A stretch of 43,525 nucleotides of DNA from Lachnospiraceae bacterium UBA7093. GTDB lineage: Bacteria; Bacillota; Clostridia; Lachnospirales; Lachnospiraceae. Below are positions 8,074 to 17,260 of this stretch, in pieces. The notes beneath the pieces are model-generated. The model ran no database searches and was not told the origin of the DNA. It saw only the letters and a list, made by a program, of their open reading frames with translations. Position 1 is the first letter of the stretch. Each line of letters opens with the position of its first letter. The translations under genes were made by a program, and so were the position numbers. The DNA is taken from positions 1 to 43,525 of the forward strand of contig DKYT01000006.1 in assembly GCA_002492465.1 (NCBI GenBank), given 5' to 3'.

Positions 8074-9036
8074 TTATAAAAGCAATAAATATACCACCGC
8101 CGCCGACGCCATAATCTGAATGATCGCAAACCTGAAATCCGTCTGGGTGTTGGACCAGCCCAGCTTTTTGCGAACATGGTCATGAAGAGGGGTAGTCACA
8201 TTCTTTAAAATATGGATCTTAAAGCCCCTGATCAGCGCCACTTTCAAAAGCCCCAGCCCACCGTCCAAAATCAGCACAATCGCCGCAGGAATATAAAGCA
8301 AAGGGCTTCCGCTTTTAAGCGCCACAATACTGATAAAAATTCCCATGGCGCGGCTGCCTGCATCTCCCATCATCAGACGGCTGGGCGCCGCATTATACCA
8401 CAGATATCCCAAAATACAACTGATAAACATCAAAATCAAAAAGGTAAACTCATCGTTTTTCCCCAAAATGTTATCCGCTACAAAAAAGGTAGTCAGGGTA
8501 ATAATCGTCAGCGTTCCCGAAAGCCCGTCCACACCGTCGGAGCAGTTGGTCACATTAATGGAACCCCAGACTAAAATCACCGTAAGCAGCCCGAAAAGAA
8601 CAGGCGGAATGGTGATTCTGATGCCCATGGTGGCAATCAAAATGGTATTGGAATTAAAATTCAAATACGTAACGGCAAGAACAACCGCAATGAGCAGATC
8701 CAGCAGTCCTTTCTTCCATTCCCCCCAGGGATGCTCCGCCGCATCATCCATATAGCCGGTCAGCATTTCCGCCGCAATCAGGATCAGATAAATGACGATC
8801 TCCAGATTCACCGGCACAAAAAGCAAAGCCGACGCCGCAAAAACCAATATAAATATAATTCCCGCCCCTCTGGGCTTTCCTGCCGACAGCTTCCCGTCGT
8901 GGGCAAACTCCCTGCCTGCATCCCTTGGCAGCAGGTTACAGAATTTAAAGGTAAAAAAGCAGGTTCCCAAAAATGCCGCAAACAGTCCTATTGCGGCAAT
9001 AATAGGCTGCTGTTCTTTCAATAATAAGTGTATCAC
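8074..9036 (-). CDS. MraY-like phospho-N-acetylmuramoyl-pentapeptide transferase (GT4 family)
   Basis: A 320-residue polytopic membrane protein of the polyprenyl-phosphate phosphoglycosyltransferase family. Visible motifs are the Asp-Asp pair in GYMDDAAEH, NCSDGVDGLSG, MGDAGSRAMG and the C-terminal HDHVRKKLGW. The last is where MraY enzymes carry a triple histidine, so one His is Asp here. MraY moves phospho-MurNAc-pentapeptide to undecaprenyl phosphate, making lipid I. The gene is not in a mur/dcw cluster, so it may be a paralogue. GTG at 9036 is chosen because GGAGGAG lies 6-7 bp upstream; a TTG at 9075 lacks such a site. WecA-like sugar-phosphate transferase is the main alternative. Confidence 0.78.
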   Translation of the reverse strand: MIHLLLKEQQPIIAAIGLFAAFLGTCFFTFKFCNLLPRDAGREFAHDGKLSAGKPRGAGIIFILVFAASALLFVPVNLEIVIYLILIAAEMLTGYMDDAAEHPWGEWKKGLLDLLIAVVLAVTYLNFNSNTILIATMGIRITIPPVLFGLLTVILVWGSINVTNCSDGVDGLSGTLTIITLTTFFVADNILGKNDEFTFLILMFISCILGYLWYNAAPSRLMMGDAGSRAMGIFISIVALKSGSPLLYIPAAIVLILDGGLGLLKVALIRGFKIHILKNVTTPLHDHVRKKLGWSNTQTDFRFAIIQIMASAAVVYLLLL

Positions 9037-9082
9037 AGATATCTCCTCCCAAAGTTCCTTATTGACAGACGCCAAAACCTTC

Positions 9083-9709
9083 TTAAGCTAAGCCCAGCGC
9101 TTCCTTCGCCAATTGATCCGCCATATCATTATATTTGTCGTTGGAGTGCCCTGTTACCTTTACAAACCGGATCTTCACCTGCCGGCTTGCCTTGTCAAAG
9201 AATGCCTTATATGCCTTTGTGCCTTCCTTGTTGGTCTTCCACTCTCCCAGGCACCATCTGGCTATTCCTTCATAATCATGATAGATCTCTATTTCTGAAA
9301 GCCCGTGATCCATGGCATACTGCATCGCCGCCTCAGCGCCCTTGATTTCTCCCGCCACATTGCGCATGGAGGATAAACTCTCATCGTTGAATTTGCGGCT
9401 GTAGGTTTCCTCTCCGTCCCCTGAAAGCACCACCATGCCATAGGAAAATTCTCCGGTAACGCTATGATAGCTTCCGTCCACATATATTTTAACACAGTCT
9501 CTTTCATTCATACCATCTTTTTGCACAAAATCATGGCGAGATTTTTCATCTCCCGCCTTCATCCCCAGATAAGCGCACGCCTGCTCTCTTGTAGGGAAGC
9601 TTTTGTACACTGCGCCGGAGTAGCCGCTGACCCTTGCCCTGCAAGCCTCCCAGGATGTGAAAATACCTGTCTCCATTCCCACCTTGACTGCATAATACTT
9701 CTCTGACAT
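9083..9709 (-). CDS. rnhA: Ribonuclease HI with N-terminal hybrid-binding (caulimovirus-type) domain
   Basis: A 208-residue RNase H1 that degrades the RNA strand of RNA-DNA hybrids. Residues 3-50 form the small hybrid-binding domain (YYAVKVGMETGIFTSWEAC). Residues about 72-206 are the RNase H fold, with catalytic residues Asp78 (VDGS), Glu121, Asp145 and Asp198 and the flexible-loop His188 (TGHSND). The start at 9709 has GGGAGGT 5 bp upstream; a longer frame to 9757 is less likely. The promoter at 9810-9838 serves it. The 46-bp gap to the MraY-like gene suggests an operon running through the deaminase. Confidence 0.93.
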   Translation of the reverse strand: MSEKYYAVKVGMETGIFTSWEACRARVSGYSGAVYKSFPTREQACAYLGMKAGDEKSRHDFVQKDGMNERDCVKIYVDGSYHSVTGEFSYGMVVLSGDGEETYSRKFNDESLSSMRNVAGEIKGAEAAMQYAMDHGLSEIEIYHDYEGIARWCLGEWKTNKEGTKAYKAFFDKASRQVKIRFVKVTGHSNDKYNDMADQLAKEALGLA

Positions 9710-9809
9710 GAATACCTCCCTGTGTCCTTTCCCGGCAGTTTGCGCGATCACCGACATCTTACATAACGTCTCCCATAACGCTCAATCCACTGCTATATTC
9801 AAGAAATAT

Positions 9810-9838
9810 ATTATATACGACATGGAGAATTTTCGCAA
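9810..9838 (-). promoter_or_regulatory. Promoter of the rnhA operon
   Basis: Minus-strand TTGCGA (9833-9838) and TATAAT (9810-9815) are separated by 17 bp, about 100 bp upstream of rnhA. It is divergent from the tRNA-Gly promoter. Confidence 0.6.
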
Positions 9839-9858
9839 TTAAAGAACGTATTTTTTAC

Positions 9859-9887
9859 TTGAAGGAATTTTTCGATTGTGCTATACT
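9859..9887 (+). promoter_or_regulatory. Promoter of tRNA-Gly
   Basis: TTGAAG (9859-9864) and TATACT (9882-9887) are separated by 17 bp. The expected transcription start is within a few bases of the mature tRNA 5' end at 9897. Confidence 0.75.
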
Positions 9888-9896
9888 GTGTTACAT

Positions 9897-9967
9897 GCAG
9901 ATGTAGTTCATCGGTAGAATATCAGCTTCCCAAGCTGAGGAGGCGGGTTCGATTCCCGTCATCTGCT
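9897..9967 (+). tRNA. tRNA-Gly (anticodon CCC)
   Basis: A 71-nt tRNA with acceptor stem GCAGATG/CATCTGC (7 bp), anticodon stem TCAGC/GCTGA around TTCCCAA (anticodon CCC), T arm GCGGG-TTCGATT-CCCGT and discriminator U. CCA is not encoded. It marks the left edge of the AT-richer accessory island and may have been its integration target. About 10 bp beyond it, ACCCTT (9975-9980) and AAGGGT (9998-10003) form a weak inverted repeat, followed by two copies of AGGTAATCA. Confidence 0.95.
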
Positions 9968-10098
9968 CTCAGAAACCCTTGATTTTACTGGATTTTTAAG
10001 GGTATCATATTCAAAAGGTAATCAAAGAGGTAATCAGACATATGTTTGGTTATCTTTTTATTTTTGTCAGCCTGCTTGCAAAATCTTATCATATACAT

Positions 10099-10587
10099 TT
10101 ACCACTCCTCATTTGAATCATATATCGGACATTCTTCCAACGGCTTTTTTCCTGCTTCGATAATACTTTCCAGCATTTTTCCCCGATTATTCGTAATTAT
10201 AATTGTCTGACTACTATTATTAACATCCGATAATATCTGATATATATATATTTCCTCTTGCTTTTGTTACGCTGATTTCTATTATCGTATCCTCCCCTTC
10301 CGTTATATTATACCGTACATTTTTACGTACATCACATTGCTCTGCATATTTATATTCATTATGAAAATACCCTTGTTTTCGAATTCGTTGCGATACCCCT
10401 TTTTCGCTAATTCATAAAAAGCATCGACAATATATAATAGTATTGTAGTTTTTCCTTTTCCGTTAATGTCGAACAAAAGGAAAACATTACTATCATCAAA
10501 ATCCAATTCTAATTTATCGAACGGAGCACGATTGATAAATAGCGCTTTCTTTAATCTCATTTTCCCACATTTCAACTTTTTACACAT
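10099..10587 (-). pseudogene. Remnant of an AAA family (SMC/RecF-like) ATPase
   Basis: Three pieces of one ATPase lie in different minus-strand frames. Piece 1 (10303-10587) has the N-terminus with Walker A DINGKGKTTIL; the likely original start is the ATG at 10560 (MRLKKALFINRAPF). Piece 2 continues after a frame change with RYNITEGEDTIIEISV. Piece 3 ends at the stop 10099-10101 and reads SSQTIIITNNRGKMLESII and then a charged tail. The Walker B and signature region (several hundred residues in relatives) is absent, so a large internal deletion plus frameshifts has killed it. The last frame change falls at a (TA)n run near 10240-10252. It follows the DUF6602 gene by about 45 bp and may once have been its partner. 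Confidence 0.75.
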
Positions 10588-10632
10588 CGGCAGTAAATTC
10601 TTCCAATTTGCTGTTTAGCACAATTTTCTCTG

Positions 10633-11472
10633 TTAGTTTTCTTCGTTATGCTGCGTATTGAATTTGACGACAGGCTGCGTTCCCATTGTATGAAGGAACT
10701 TATCTATTTGCACATTAAGCATATCGTCTGTATCTGCAATTTTAAGTCGCGTATCTCTGGTTCTACTCAGAATATACGATAAAAAAATCGGCAGTGTGTC
10801 ATCTTCGCAAGGCAGTGTTAGGAACCCTTGATATGTATTGCTTGTCGTAACATAAAACTTTTCGCCCTCATAGAATAATCGAAAAATAATTGTTTTCTTT
10901 TTTAGAAGGACGATCATATCGGGCATTAAAGAAGGATTCAACGACTCTATTTCATGGAAATAGTTTAATACCGTTTTAGGTTTCACGCTGTCGTATGCAA
11001 AAACGACACCAAACGGCTTTGTAAATCCGGTTTTATTCCATTTGACACCATTAATTTCTATTGCAAGATTGGGAAGAACTTGGCAATCCTCCGGAGTTTC
11101 TTTGATGAGTGACTTGAAGGATGCTATATTGTCAATACTCTCAAAAAATGCGTCTTTATTCAACATAGACTTTACTTCTATTTCCCCGTATGCAGACTCA
11201 AATGGCATCATATAATAATCTCCCATGGGCACAGCATACGAAAATAAACCATCATAAACTATAACATCAAGCTGTTTGCTCACCCCATCGTGCGAATCAA
11301 AGCACTCCCCATTGCATAAACCATATCTTTGAGGAAGAAATGGTCTGATAATTTCTTTGAGTAAAAATTCTCTCAAAGCACCTTTACTTGCAGGGTGATT
11401 CACGATTTTGCTCATGTTATACTCTGCCTCCAATTTTGGCACCGCAGTCTTTATCACATCATATAAAGTCAT
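10633..11472 (-). CDS. DUF6602 domain protein, possible nuclease
   Basis: A 279-residue soluble protein matching the DUF6602 pattern: HPASKGALREFLLKEIIRPFLPQ (in part), YGLCNGECFDS, KQLDVIVYD and FESAYGEIEVKS. The Asp of QLDVIVYD followed by GEIEVKS resembles the D...ExK core of PD-(D/E)XK nucleases, but this is inference. Such genes often sit beside restriction or other defence genes. Here it lies 13 bp downstream of hsdS on the same strand, so it is probably co-transcribed with hsdRMS. The ATG has GAGGTG upstream. A dead ATPase gene follows it. Function is not established. Confidence 0.7.
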   Translation of the reverse strand: MTLYDVIKTAVPKLEAEYNMSKIVNHPASKGALREFLLKEIIRPFLPQRYGLCNGECFDSHDGVSKQLDVIVYDGLFSYAVPMGDYYMMPFESAYGEIEVKSMLNKDAFFESIDNIASFKSLIKETPEDCQVLPNLAIEINGVKWNKTGFTKPFGVVFAYDSVKPKTVLNYFHEIESLNPSLMPDMIVLLKKKTIIFRLFYEGEKFYVTTSNTYQGFLTLPCEDDTLPIFLSYILSRTRDTRLKIADTDDMLNVQIDKFLHTMGTQPVVKFNTQHNEEN

Positions 11473-11485
11473 CTATCTTTTCACC

Positions 11486-12955
11486 TCATTTTAACCGTTC
11501 GCATAACAGCAGTATCTGTTCAATCCTGTTAGTGATTCTAATTTGTTCTTCATATGGTGGTAGCGGAACCAAATATTCTCTGAATCTAGTCAAGGAAATA
11601 AACGACTGTACGCCACCTGATGCTTCTTTTTTCAGCTTGTACTGAGCATAGAAGAAGAACCAATACATATATTGCATTGAAATATTAGTATTGGCGTACT
11701 TCTTAAACAAAGCCATATTCTTGATACAGAATTCTCTGTCCTTGTTTACTAAAACAGGGTTGCCTATTGAGCCAATCATAGCAAAAAGAATATCGTCATC
11801 ATCCACCATAGACCTTGCATTTATTTTATCTGCATCTTCTTGGGTGATGTATTTCACATTTCCATAATCTATAATGCCGTTACTCAAATTTTTACTTGTA
11901 ACTAACGGGATGCCCTCTGGGACATACTTCGGGCTATCGTGTGTACCATCACGGACATCGATAATGTCTGATAACCTACACCACTTCCAACTCTCCGGAA
12001 TGTCGAAAGGAATTTCATTATCGGTAATTTCAGCCAACGGTTTTTCCTTTTTGAGTTTCTTTTCCTTAATTAGTCGATGCTTCTCTGTCTGCATTTGCTG
12101 ATAAAGTTCCTCGGCAGTTCCTTCTTCTGGTCTTTGCTCCACAAGCTTACCTTGAATGGCGTATTGAAGAATGGATTTCTTCATATCCTCCGGGAACTTG
12201 GCGTTAAACTGTTCCAACTTTTCATAAGCTACAGCATAACGGTCAACATACGGAAGAAGTTCTTCGACTTTTATAGCAATTCGCTTCTGCTCGGCGAAAG
12301 GTGGGAGAACAACTATAGCATTCGCAATAGCATCTAATACCCAGTTCTTATTTCCAACACCTCTTGTATTTTCAGTAGCTTGTGTCTGTACCAATGGACT
12401 CATGAGCATATAGTACAAGAATTTCAAATCAATACACTCATAATCAAATTTTAGCAATGCAACGCTAACAAAAAGGCTGAATTGTTCCGTTGTATTTACA
12501 ATCGCCGGAACACCTGTTGTCCCTACTTTTGAAAGGAGAATATCACCTTTTTCCGGATTGCATCGTACATATAATTCTTGATGTTCTTCCGCTGAAATAA
12601 ACTTTGTATTTTCCAATGAAAGGACGCCATTACTCATATCTTTGACGGACACAAACTTAATTCCATCAGTGGTGTATTTGGGTGTCTTGTGTGTGCCATC
12701 GGTAAGTTTATTCAATATACTACCAAGCGTCACCCATTTCCAATTTTCTGGAATATCAAAAGGAATATCATTTGGATTGATTGCTGTTTCGGTTCTCTTG
12801 TCCCTTTTGATTACTTTTCTTTCTATCAGTAATTCTCTATTCTTTATGATTTGTTGGTACAGTTCTTCGCCAGTTCCTTCTTCCAGTCTTTGCTCAACGA
12901 GTTTGCCTTGCATAGCGTATTTTAGAATGCTTGCCTTTAACTGTTCAGGGGTCAT
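11486..12955 (-). CDS. hsdS: Type I restriction-modification specificity subunit HsdS
   Basis: A 489-residue DNA-recognition subunit. It has two target-recognition domains separated by conserved helical spacers that repeat within the protein: LKYAMQGKLVEQRLEEGT near the N-terminus and LQYAIQGKLVEQRPEEGT in the middle. Each is followed by a DIPENWKW / DIPESWKW entry into a TRD with DGTHKTPKY or DGTHDSPKY. It sets the bipartite target for HsdM methylation and HsdR cleavage. The ATG overlaps the hsdM stop by 4 bp, and GGGAGG precedes it. No second partial hsdS or recombinase is seen, so phase variation by inversion is not supported here. Confidence 0.95.
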   Translation of the reverse strand: MTPEQLKASILKYAMQGKLVEQRLEEGTGEELYQQIIKNRELLIERKVIKRDKRTETAINPNDIPFDIPENWKWVTLGSILNKLTDGTHKTPKYTTDGIKFVSVKDMSNGVLSLENTKFISAEEHQELYVRCNPEKGDILLSKVGTTGVPAIVNTTEQFSLFVSVALLKFDYECIDLKFLYYMLMSPLVQTQATENTRGVGNKNWVLDAIANAIVVLPPFAEQKRIAIKVEELLPYVDRYAVAYEKLEQFNAKFPEDMKKSILQYAIQGKLVEQRPEEGTAEELYQQMQTEKHRLIKEKKLKKEKPLAEITDNEIPFDIPESWKWCRLSDIIDVRDGTHDSPKYVPEGIPLVTSKNLSNGIIDYGNVKYITQEDADKINARSMVDDDDILFAMIGSIGNPVLVNKDREFCIKNMALFKKYANTNISMQYMYWFFFYAQYKLKKEASGGVQSFISLTRFREYLVPLPPYEEQIRITNRIEQILLLCERLK

Positions 12956-14472
12956 TCTGTTACACCTCCCGGCAGCAATGCTTCTAGCTCTGCAAGGACC
13001 TTGTCAATTTCGGCATTGAGGGTCTTTTTTCTCTCCTGATACTCTATGATCGTGTCGAGGGGGTCGAGAACTTCTTCTTCCTCATGAGGATAACCGCAGA
13101 GGTCAATATTACACCCTTGTTCATTGAGAAGATACTCTGCTGAGAATTTCTGTGCCTTAAAGTATTCGTCGTCAGAAATTACCTCTCTGTGATTCCACCA
13201 AGCGATACAATCATCGAAGTGCTTCAATTCCATTGGCTTGGTCTTGGAGAAGTGTTTTCTGTCAGATGGAATATCAACTCTGTAGAACCATGTTTCTGTT
13301 GTCGGCTTTGTGTTATCAAAGAACAACAGATTGGTGGTAATGGAAGTATAGGGACTGAACACAGAGCTGGGTAATCTTATAATCGTGTGCAAATTAAACT
13401 CGCCAATGAGCTTTTTCTTAATGTTCACTTTCGCGTTGTCCAGACCGAACAGGAAACCATCCGGCACGACGACGGCTGCTCTGCCGTTCTTCTTCAAACG
13501 GTACAGGATAACCGCCATAAACAGATCGGCTGTCTCTGAGCTTGCCAAATCATCGGGGAAGAAGCCCTGAATGGACTTGTCCTCATGTCCACCATACGGA
13601 GGGTTCATCAAGATAACGTCGAACTTATCTGCATCCGTATAGTCCAGCAGATTGTGTTTCAACGAGTTCATGTGATAGATATTGGGAACTTCAATATCAT
13701 GCAGCAGCATATTGGTCACACAGAGCAGATACGGGAACGGCTTTTTCTCAATTCCGTAAATACTATCGTCAAGCTGCTTTTGAGCAGAAGTATCGGTTAC
13801 CTGTTTGGATAACTGTCCAAGCCAAGAAGTGATGAAACCGCCTGTACCACAAGCGAAGTCAGCCATCTTTTCGCCAAGTTGCGGTTTAATCATCAGCGCC
13901 ATAAACTCTGTAACTGCTCTCGGAGTATAAAATTCACCGGAGGAACCGGCAGACTGCAACTCTCTTAAAATCTCTTCATAAACAAATCCGAAAGCATGAC
14001 TTTCCTTTACATCATCAAATTCAATTTCGTCAATGACATCAATAACCTGACGGAGATAAACGCCGTCCTTCATATAGTTATTGGCATCTTCAAAGGTAGA
14101 CTTGACAATGGCTTTCTTAATCGGAGTGTCGGGTGTAACCTTGATGCCTTCATAGAGAACAGTATCACCATCCTTGACGTCGTTACCTTTCAAAACTGGG
14201 AACAAGGTGTTGTTGACAAAGTTAAGGAGCTTGTCTCCTGTCAAAGCGTGACCGTTGCTGTCAACTTTCGCCCAATTTCTCCATCTGAGATCTTCGGGAA
14301 TGAACGATTCGTAATCATTCTCGTTCAGTTCCCAGTCATCTTCCTTTGCGTCATAGACTTTGAGAAAGAGCATCCATACCATCTGCTCAATTCTCTGGGC
14401 ATCGCCGTTGATACCTGCGTCCATACGCATTATATCTCTAATTCTTTTTATAAAACCTGACTGCATTGCCAT
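12952..14472 (-). CDS. hsdM: Type I restriction-modification N6-adenine methyltransferase HsdM
   Basis: A 506-residue methyltransferase. An N-terminal helical domain (GDAQRIEQMVWMLFLK) is followed by the SAM-binding motif DFACGTGGF and the catalytic NPPYGG with Asn290. It transfers methyl groups to N6 of adenine at the site chosen by HsdS and forms the M2S core of the complex. Length is normal for the family. Gene order is hsdR-hsdM-hsdS, with a 2-bp gap from hsdR and a 4-bp overlap with hsdS. No disrupted motif is seen, so the methylase should be active. Confidence 0.96.
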   Translation of the reverse strand: MAMQSGFIKRIRDIMRMDAGINGDAQRIEQMVWMLFLKVYDAKEDDWELNENDYESFIPEDLRWRNWAKVDSNGHALTGDKLLNFVNNTLFPVLKGNDVKDGDTVLYEGIKVTPDTPIKKAIVKSTFEDANNYMKDGVYLRQVIDVIDEIEFDDVKESHAFGFVYEEILRELQSAGSSGEFYTPRAVTEFMALMIKPQLGEKMADFACGTGGFITSWLGQLSKQVTDTSAQKQLDDSIYGIEKKPFPYLLCVTNMLLHDIEVPNIYHMNSLKHNLLDYTDADKFDVILMNPPYGGHEDKSIQGFFPDDLASSETADLFMAVILYRLKKNGRAAVVVPDGFLFGLDNAKVNIKKKLIGEFNLHTIIRLPSSVFSPYTSITTNLLFFDNTKPTTETWFYRVDIPSDRKHFSKTKPMELKHFDDCIAWWNHREVISDDEYFKAQKFSAEYLLNEQGCNIDLCGYPHEEEEVLDPLDTIIEYQERKKTLNAEIDKVLAELEALLPGGVTE

Positions 14473-14474
14473 AA

Positions 14475-16820
14475 TTATCCTACCTCTATTTCTTCATAGA
14501 TACTTGCTTCAAGCTCTCTAACAGCGGCTTCATATTGTGCCTTGCCGCCAAACAGCTTGACAATTTTTGCAGGCTTACCATAATTGGCAAAATCCGCAAG
14601 GGAAAGAACCTTAATATCCTCAACCTCTGTAATACCTTGGTTCATGTACTTATCCAGCAATATACCAAGGACAGCCTGCGCATCGGCAGAATACTTGCTG
14701 ATAAAGTCTTTCTTCTTGACACTGCTGGCTCGTTCTTTTCGGGTCAGCGGCTTCTTGCCGTATGCCACATAACAAATGAAGTCGAAATCGTCCACATCTT
14801 CCATGCCACGATCCGCTTTAAGTGCTTTCAAATCGATACCCATTGCCCTAAAAGATTCTTCAATGGTTTTCTTCTTGTCCAATGCTTTCCATTTGCGTAT
14901 AAAGTCAGACAGAGAAGCGTATTCTCCCATGATGTTGGTTCTTGTATAATCAATTATATCTTCCTGTCTTAGTAATTTCCCATTAGCATCATAGACAGAA
15001 ACAGTCTTATTAATAATCTTTACTCGGCATCCATCCCTATCAACGATAGGGGGCTCTATGGAATCTATAGGAGGTTCCTTACCTCCACCACCGCCATGTC
15101 CGCCGTCTTTTGGCTTAGAGCTGCCATGTTGGAAGCCCTCATCCTGTTCAACAGGACCGTCCCAATCCGGGTCAGAAAATAGTCGTGTCACATTTCTAAA
15201 GTCCATAACAACAAAATGTGTCTTGCCGTCCTTTTCTCTAATACGAGTTCCTCGTCCGATAATCTGCTTAAAGGCAGTCATGCTCTCAACCGTCTTGTCA
15301 AGAACAATGAGCTTTGTCATCTTACAGTCAGCTCCAGTGGAAAGCAGTTCCGAAGTTGTAGCGATAACCGGATAAGGACTGGATACAGAGATGAAATAAT
15401 CAAGTTTGGACTTACCATAAACATCCGAACCAGTAATCCTTACGCAATAGTCTGGGTTCTCCCTAACCATGTCAGAATTCTGGTTGATAAGGGCAATTCT
15501 CATGCGTTCTGCATGTTCTTCGGAAGCACAGAAAACAATGGTCTTCTGCATCCTGTCTGTGCTTTTCAGATACTCCGTGATTTCCCTTGCAACTTCGTCA
15601 ATACGGTCTTGGAGAATGATGTTGTAATCGTAGTCCCTATTATTGTAAATACGGTCTTCAATCACATTACCGTAAATATCGGTCTGTCCGTGGTACGGTC
15701 TCCATCCGTCTCCGATGTTGGTCGTGATATTTATGACCTTGAATGGAGCAAGAAAGCCGTCCTCAATGCCTTGCTTCAAGCTGTAAATATAAACAGGTTC
15801 TCCAAAGTAATCTATATTCGATACCTTTTCGCTTTCCTTTGGAGTGGCAGTCATACCAATCTGCGTTGCAGAAGAAAAATATTCCAAAACCTTACGCCAA
15901 TTGCTATCTTCCTTGGCACTACCACGATGACACTCATCAACAATAATAAGGTCAAAGTATTCTGTCGGAATCTGTCTAAAATGTTCCTCGTCATTTTGTC
16001 CTACCATCTGATGATAAAGAGCGAAGTTCACCTCATGAGATGCAATCTTGCTCAGACATTCCTTGTCGGAAAAGTCCACCTTGTAAATGGTCTTTTCCAG
16101 AGGAGCGAAGTCTTGCAAGATACTCTGGTCAACAAGGATGTTTCTGTCTGCCAGATACAAAATTCTCTTTTTAAGATCAGAACGAAGCAGGCGATAAACA
16201 ATCTGGAAAGCAGTATATGTTTTCCCCGTTCCGGTAGCCATGACAAGCAGCAATCTCCGCTGTCCTCTGGCGATTGCTTCCACAGTTCTGTTTACAGCGT
16301 TTCGCTGATAGTATCGTGGAGGATATGTACTTTTAGAGGAATAGTAGGGCTGCGAAACAATTTTCTTTTCCAAATTAGAAATGCCCTTACCGCCGTTCAG
16401 TTCAGAATAATATCTTGCCACAAGCTCATCCTGTGTCGGGAATTTATCTAAAGCAATTTGCTGTTCCTGTCCAGTCAAGAAGTTATGCTCATAGAAAGCG
16501 TCTCCGTTTGATGAATAGGCAAATGGGAGATCCATCATCTGAGCATAGACCATAGCTTGTTGCAAGCCGTGAGATACAGAGTGGTTATTGTCTTTTGCTT
16601 CAACAACGGCAATAGGTTTTCCATCGTTGAGGTAAAGCATATAATCAGCAAACTTAGGTGTGCTACGAGCCACTATGTTTCCACGGATATTGATGCGACC
16701 GTCTGTGATTTTGGTCTCCATCGTGATATGACCTTTCCAATCTTTCAGAATAGCAGGAGTAATATAATTCAATTTGATGTCTTCTTCAGACATTTGTTTC
16801 TTTGATAAAACAGTACTCAT
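14475..16820 (-). CDS. hsdR: Type I restriction endonuclease subunit HsdR
   Basis: A 781-residue motor-nuclease. The N-terminal HSDR_N nuclease domain shows FADYMLYLNDGKPIAVVEAKD (PD-ExK-like, EAK). The SF2 translocase has Walker A MATGTGKT (194-201), Walker B DECH (Asp295-His298), MTATP and a C-terminal helicase lobe with IGRGTRIR. The C-terminal EcoEI_R-type domain follows a proline/glycine linker (GGHGGGGGKEPP) and binds the methylase core. Start chosen at ATG 16820, with AAGGAG 9 bp upstream; an in-frame GTG at 16826 is too close to that site. No truncation is seen, so the restriction system looks intact. Confidence 0.95.
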   Translation of the reverse strand: MSTVLSKKQMSEEDIKLNYITPAILKDWKGHITMETKITDGRINIRGNIVARSTPKFADYMLYLNDGKPIAVVEAKDNNHSVSHGLQQAMVYAQMMDLPFAYSSNGDAFYEHNFLTGQEQQIALDKFPTQDELVARYYSELNGGKGISNLEKKIVSQPYYSSKSTYPPRYYQRNAVNRTVEAIARGQRRLLLVMATGTGKTYTAFQIVYRLLRSDLKKRILYLADRNILVDQSILQDFAPLEKTIYKVDFSDKECLSKIASHEVNFALYHQMVGQNDEEHFRQIPTEYFDLIIVDECHRGSAKEDSNWRKVLEYFSSATQIGMTATPKESEKVSNIDYFGEPVYIYSLKQGIEDGFLAPFKVINITTNIGDGWRPYHGQTDIYGNVIEDRIYNNRDYDYNIILQDRIDEVAREITEYLKSTDRMQKTIVFCASEEHAERMRIALINQNSDMVRENPDYCVRITGSDVYGKSKLDYFISVSSPYPVIATTSELLSTGADCKMTKLIVLDKTVESMTAFKQIIGRGTRIREKDGKTHFVVMDFRNVTRLFSDPDWDGPVEQDEGFQHGSSKPKDGGHGGGGGKEPPIDSIEPPIVDRDGCRVKIINKTVSVYDANGKLLRQEDIIDYTRTNIMGEYASLSDFIRKWKALDKKKTIEESFRAMGIDLKALKADRGMEDVDDFDFICYVAYGKKPLTRKERASSVKKKDFISKYSADAQAVLGILLDKYMNQGITEVEDIKVLSLADFANYGKPAKIVKLFGGKAQYEAAVRELEASIYEEIEVG

Positions 16821-16837
16821 CAGCACTTTCTCCTTAA

Positions 16838-17050
16838 TCAGGCTGTTTGTTCAGGAATTATTTCCAAAATATCATCTATGGTACAATTTAATACTCCGCA
16901 TATTTTGACCAAGACCTCTACTCGAACATCTTCATTCTTTCCCAGTTTAGCCATGGCATTTGTACTAATTTTTGCTACCCTAATAAGTTCCGTCTTTCTC
17001 ATACCACGGTCAATCAGAATCTTCCATAATTTATTATAACAAACAGCCAT
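16838..17050 (-). CDS. Small XRE-family regulator leading the hsd operon
   Basis: A 70-residue protein that is almost entirely a Cro/CI helix-turn-helix: KLWKILIDRGMRKTELIRVAKIS, then NAMAKLGKNEDVRVEVLVKICGVLNCTIDDILEII. It lies 17 bp upstream of hsdR and shares its transcript. Size and position recall restriction-modification control (C) proteins, which delay restriction until methylation is established. The promoter just upstream has a perfect palindrome over its -35 box, consistent with autoregulation. The ATG follows GGGAGG. Target operators are inferred, not shown. Confidence 0.88.
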   Translation of the reverse strand: MAVCYNKLWKILIDRGMRKTELIRVAKISTNAMAKLGKNEDVRVEVLVKICGVLNCTIDDILEIIPEQTA

Positions 17051-17099
17051 GTTTCAACCTCCCGCAAACGCAACTTCTCATATTTTATGCTATAAGAAC

Positions 17100-17132
17100 A
17101 TTATACCTCCTTTTTCTCAAAATTCAATTTTG
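17100..17132 (-). promoter_or_regulatory. Promoter and overlapping palindromic operator of the XRE-hsd operon
   Basis: On the minus strand TTGAAT (17122-17127) and TATAAT (17100-17105) are 16 bp apart. A perfect 15-bp palindrome, CAAAATTCAATTTTG (17118-17132), covers the -35 box, as expected for a repressor site. Confidence 0.65.
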
Positions 17133-17260
17133 AATTGTAATTCTCAATCAGCAAATATTCTGATTCTTGTGATCCAATCCGTTCCCATCCGCATCATGCC
17201 ATATATGTCGAAACACCTACGGAAAGGATCAGTATTATTACATTGTGCTTTTGACTACTC

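Noticed and set aside
7563..8183. A longer start for the dCMP deaminase (8183)
   Set aside because: The extra N-terminus is Arg/Trp-rich, overlaps the next gene, and lacks the ribosome site that is present before 8051.
9975..10003. Terminator after tRNA-Gly
   Set aside because: Only a 6-bp stem with a long loop and no T-run; mentioned but not listed as a feature.
11486..12955. Phase-variable hsdS by inversion
   Set aside because: Internal spacer repeats are direct, not inverted, and no recombinase or silent hsdS copy is in the window.
15216..16451. A 411-codon open frame on the plus strand opposite hsdR
   Set aside because: It is antisense to an intact hsdR with all motifs, has no ribosome site or domain, and its composition follows the hsdR codon pattern.
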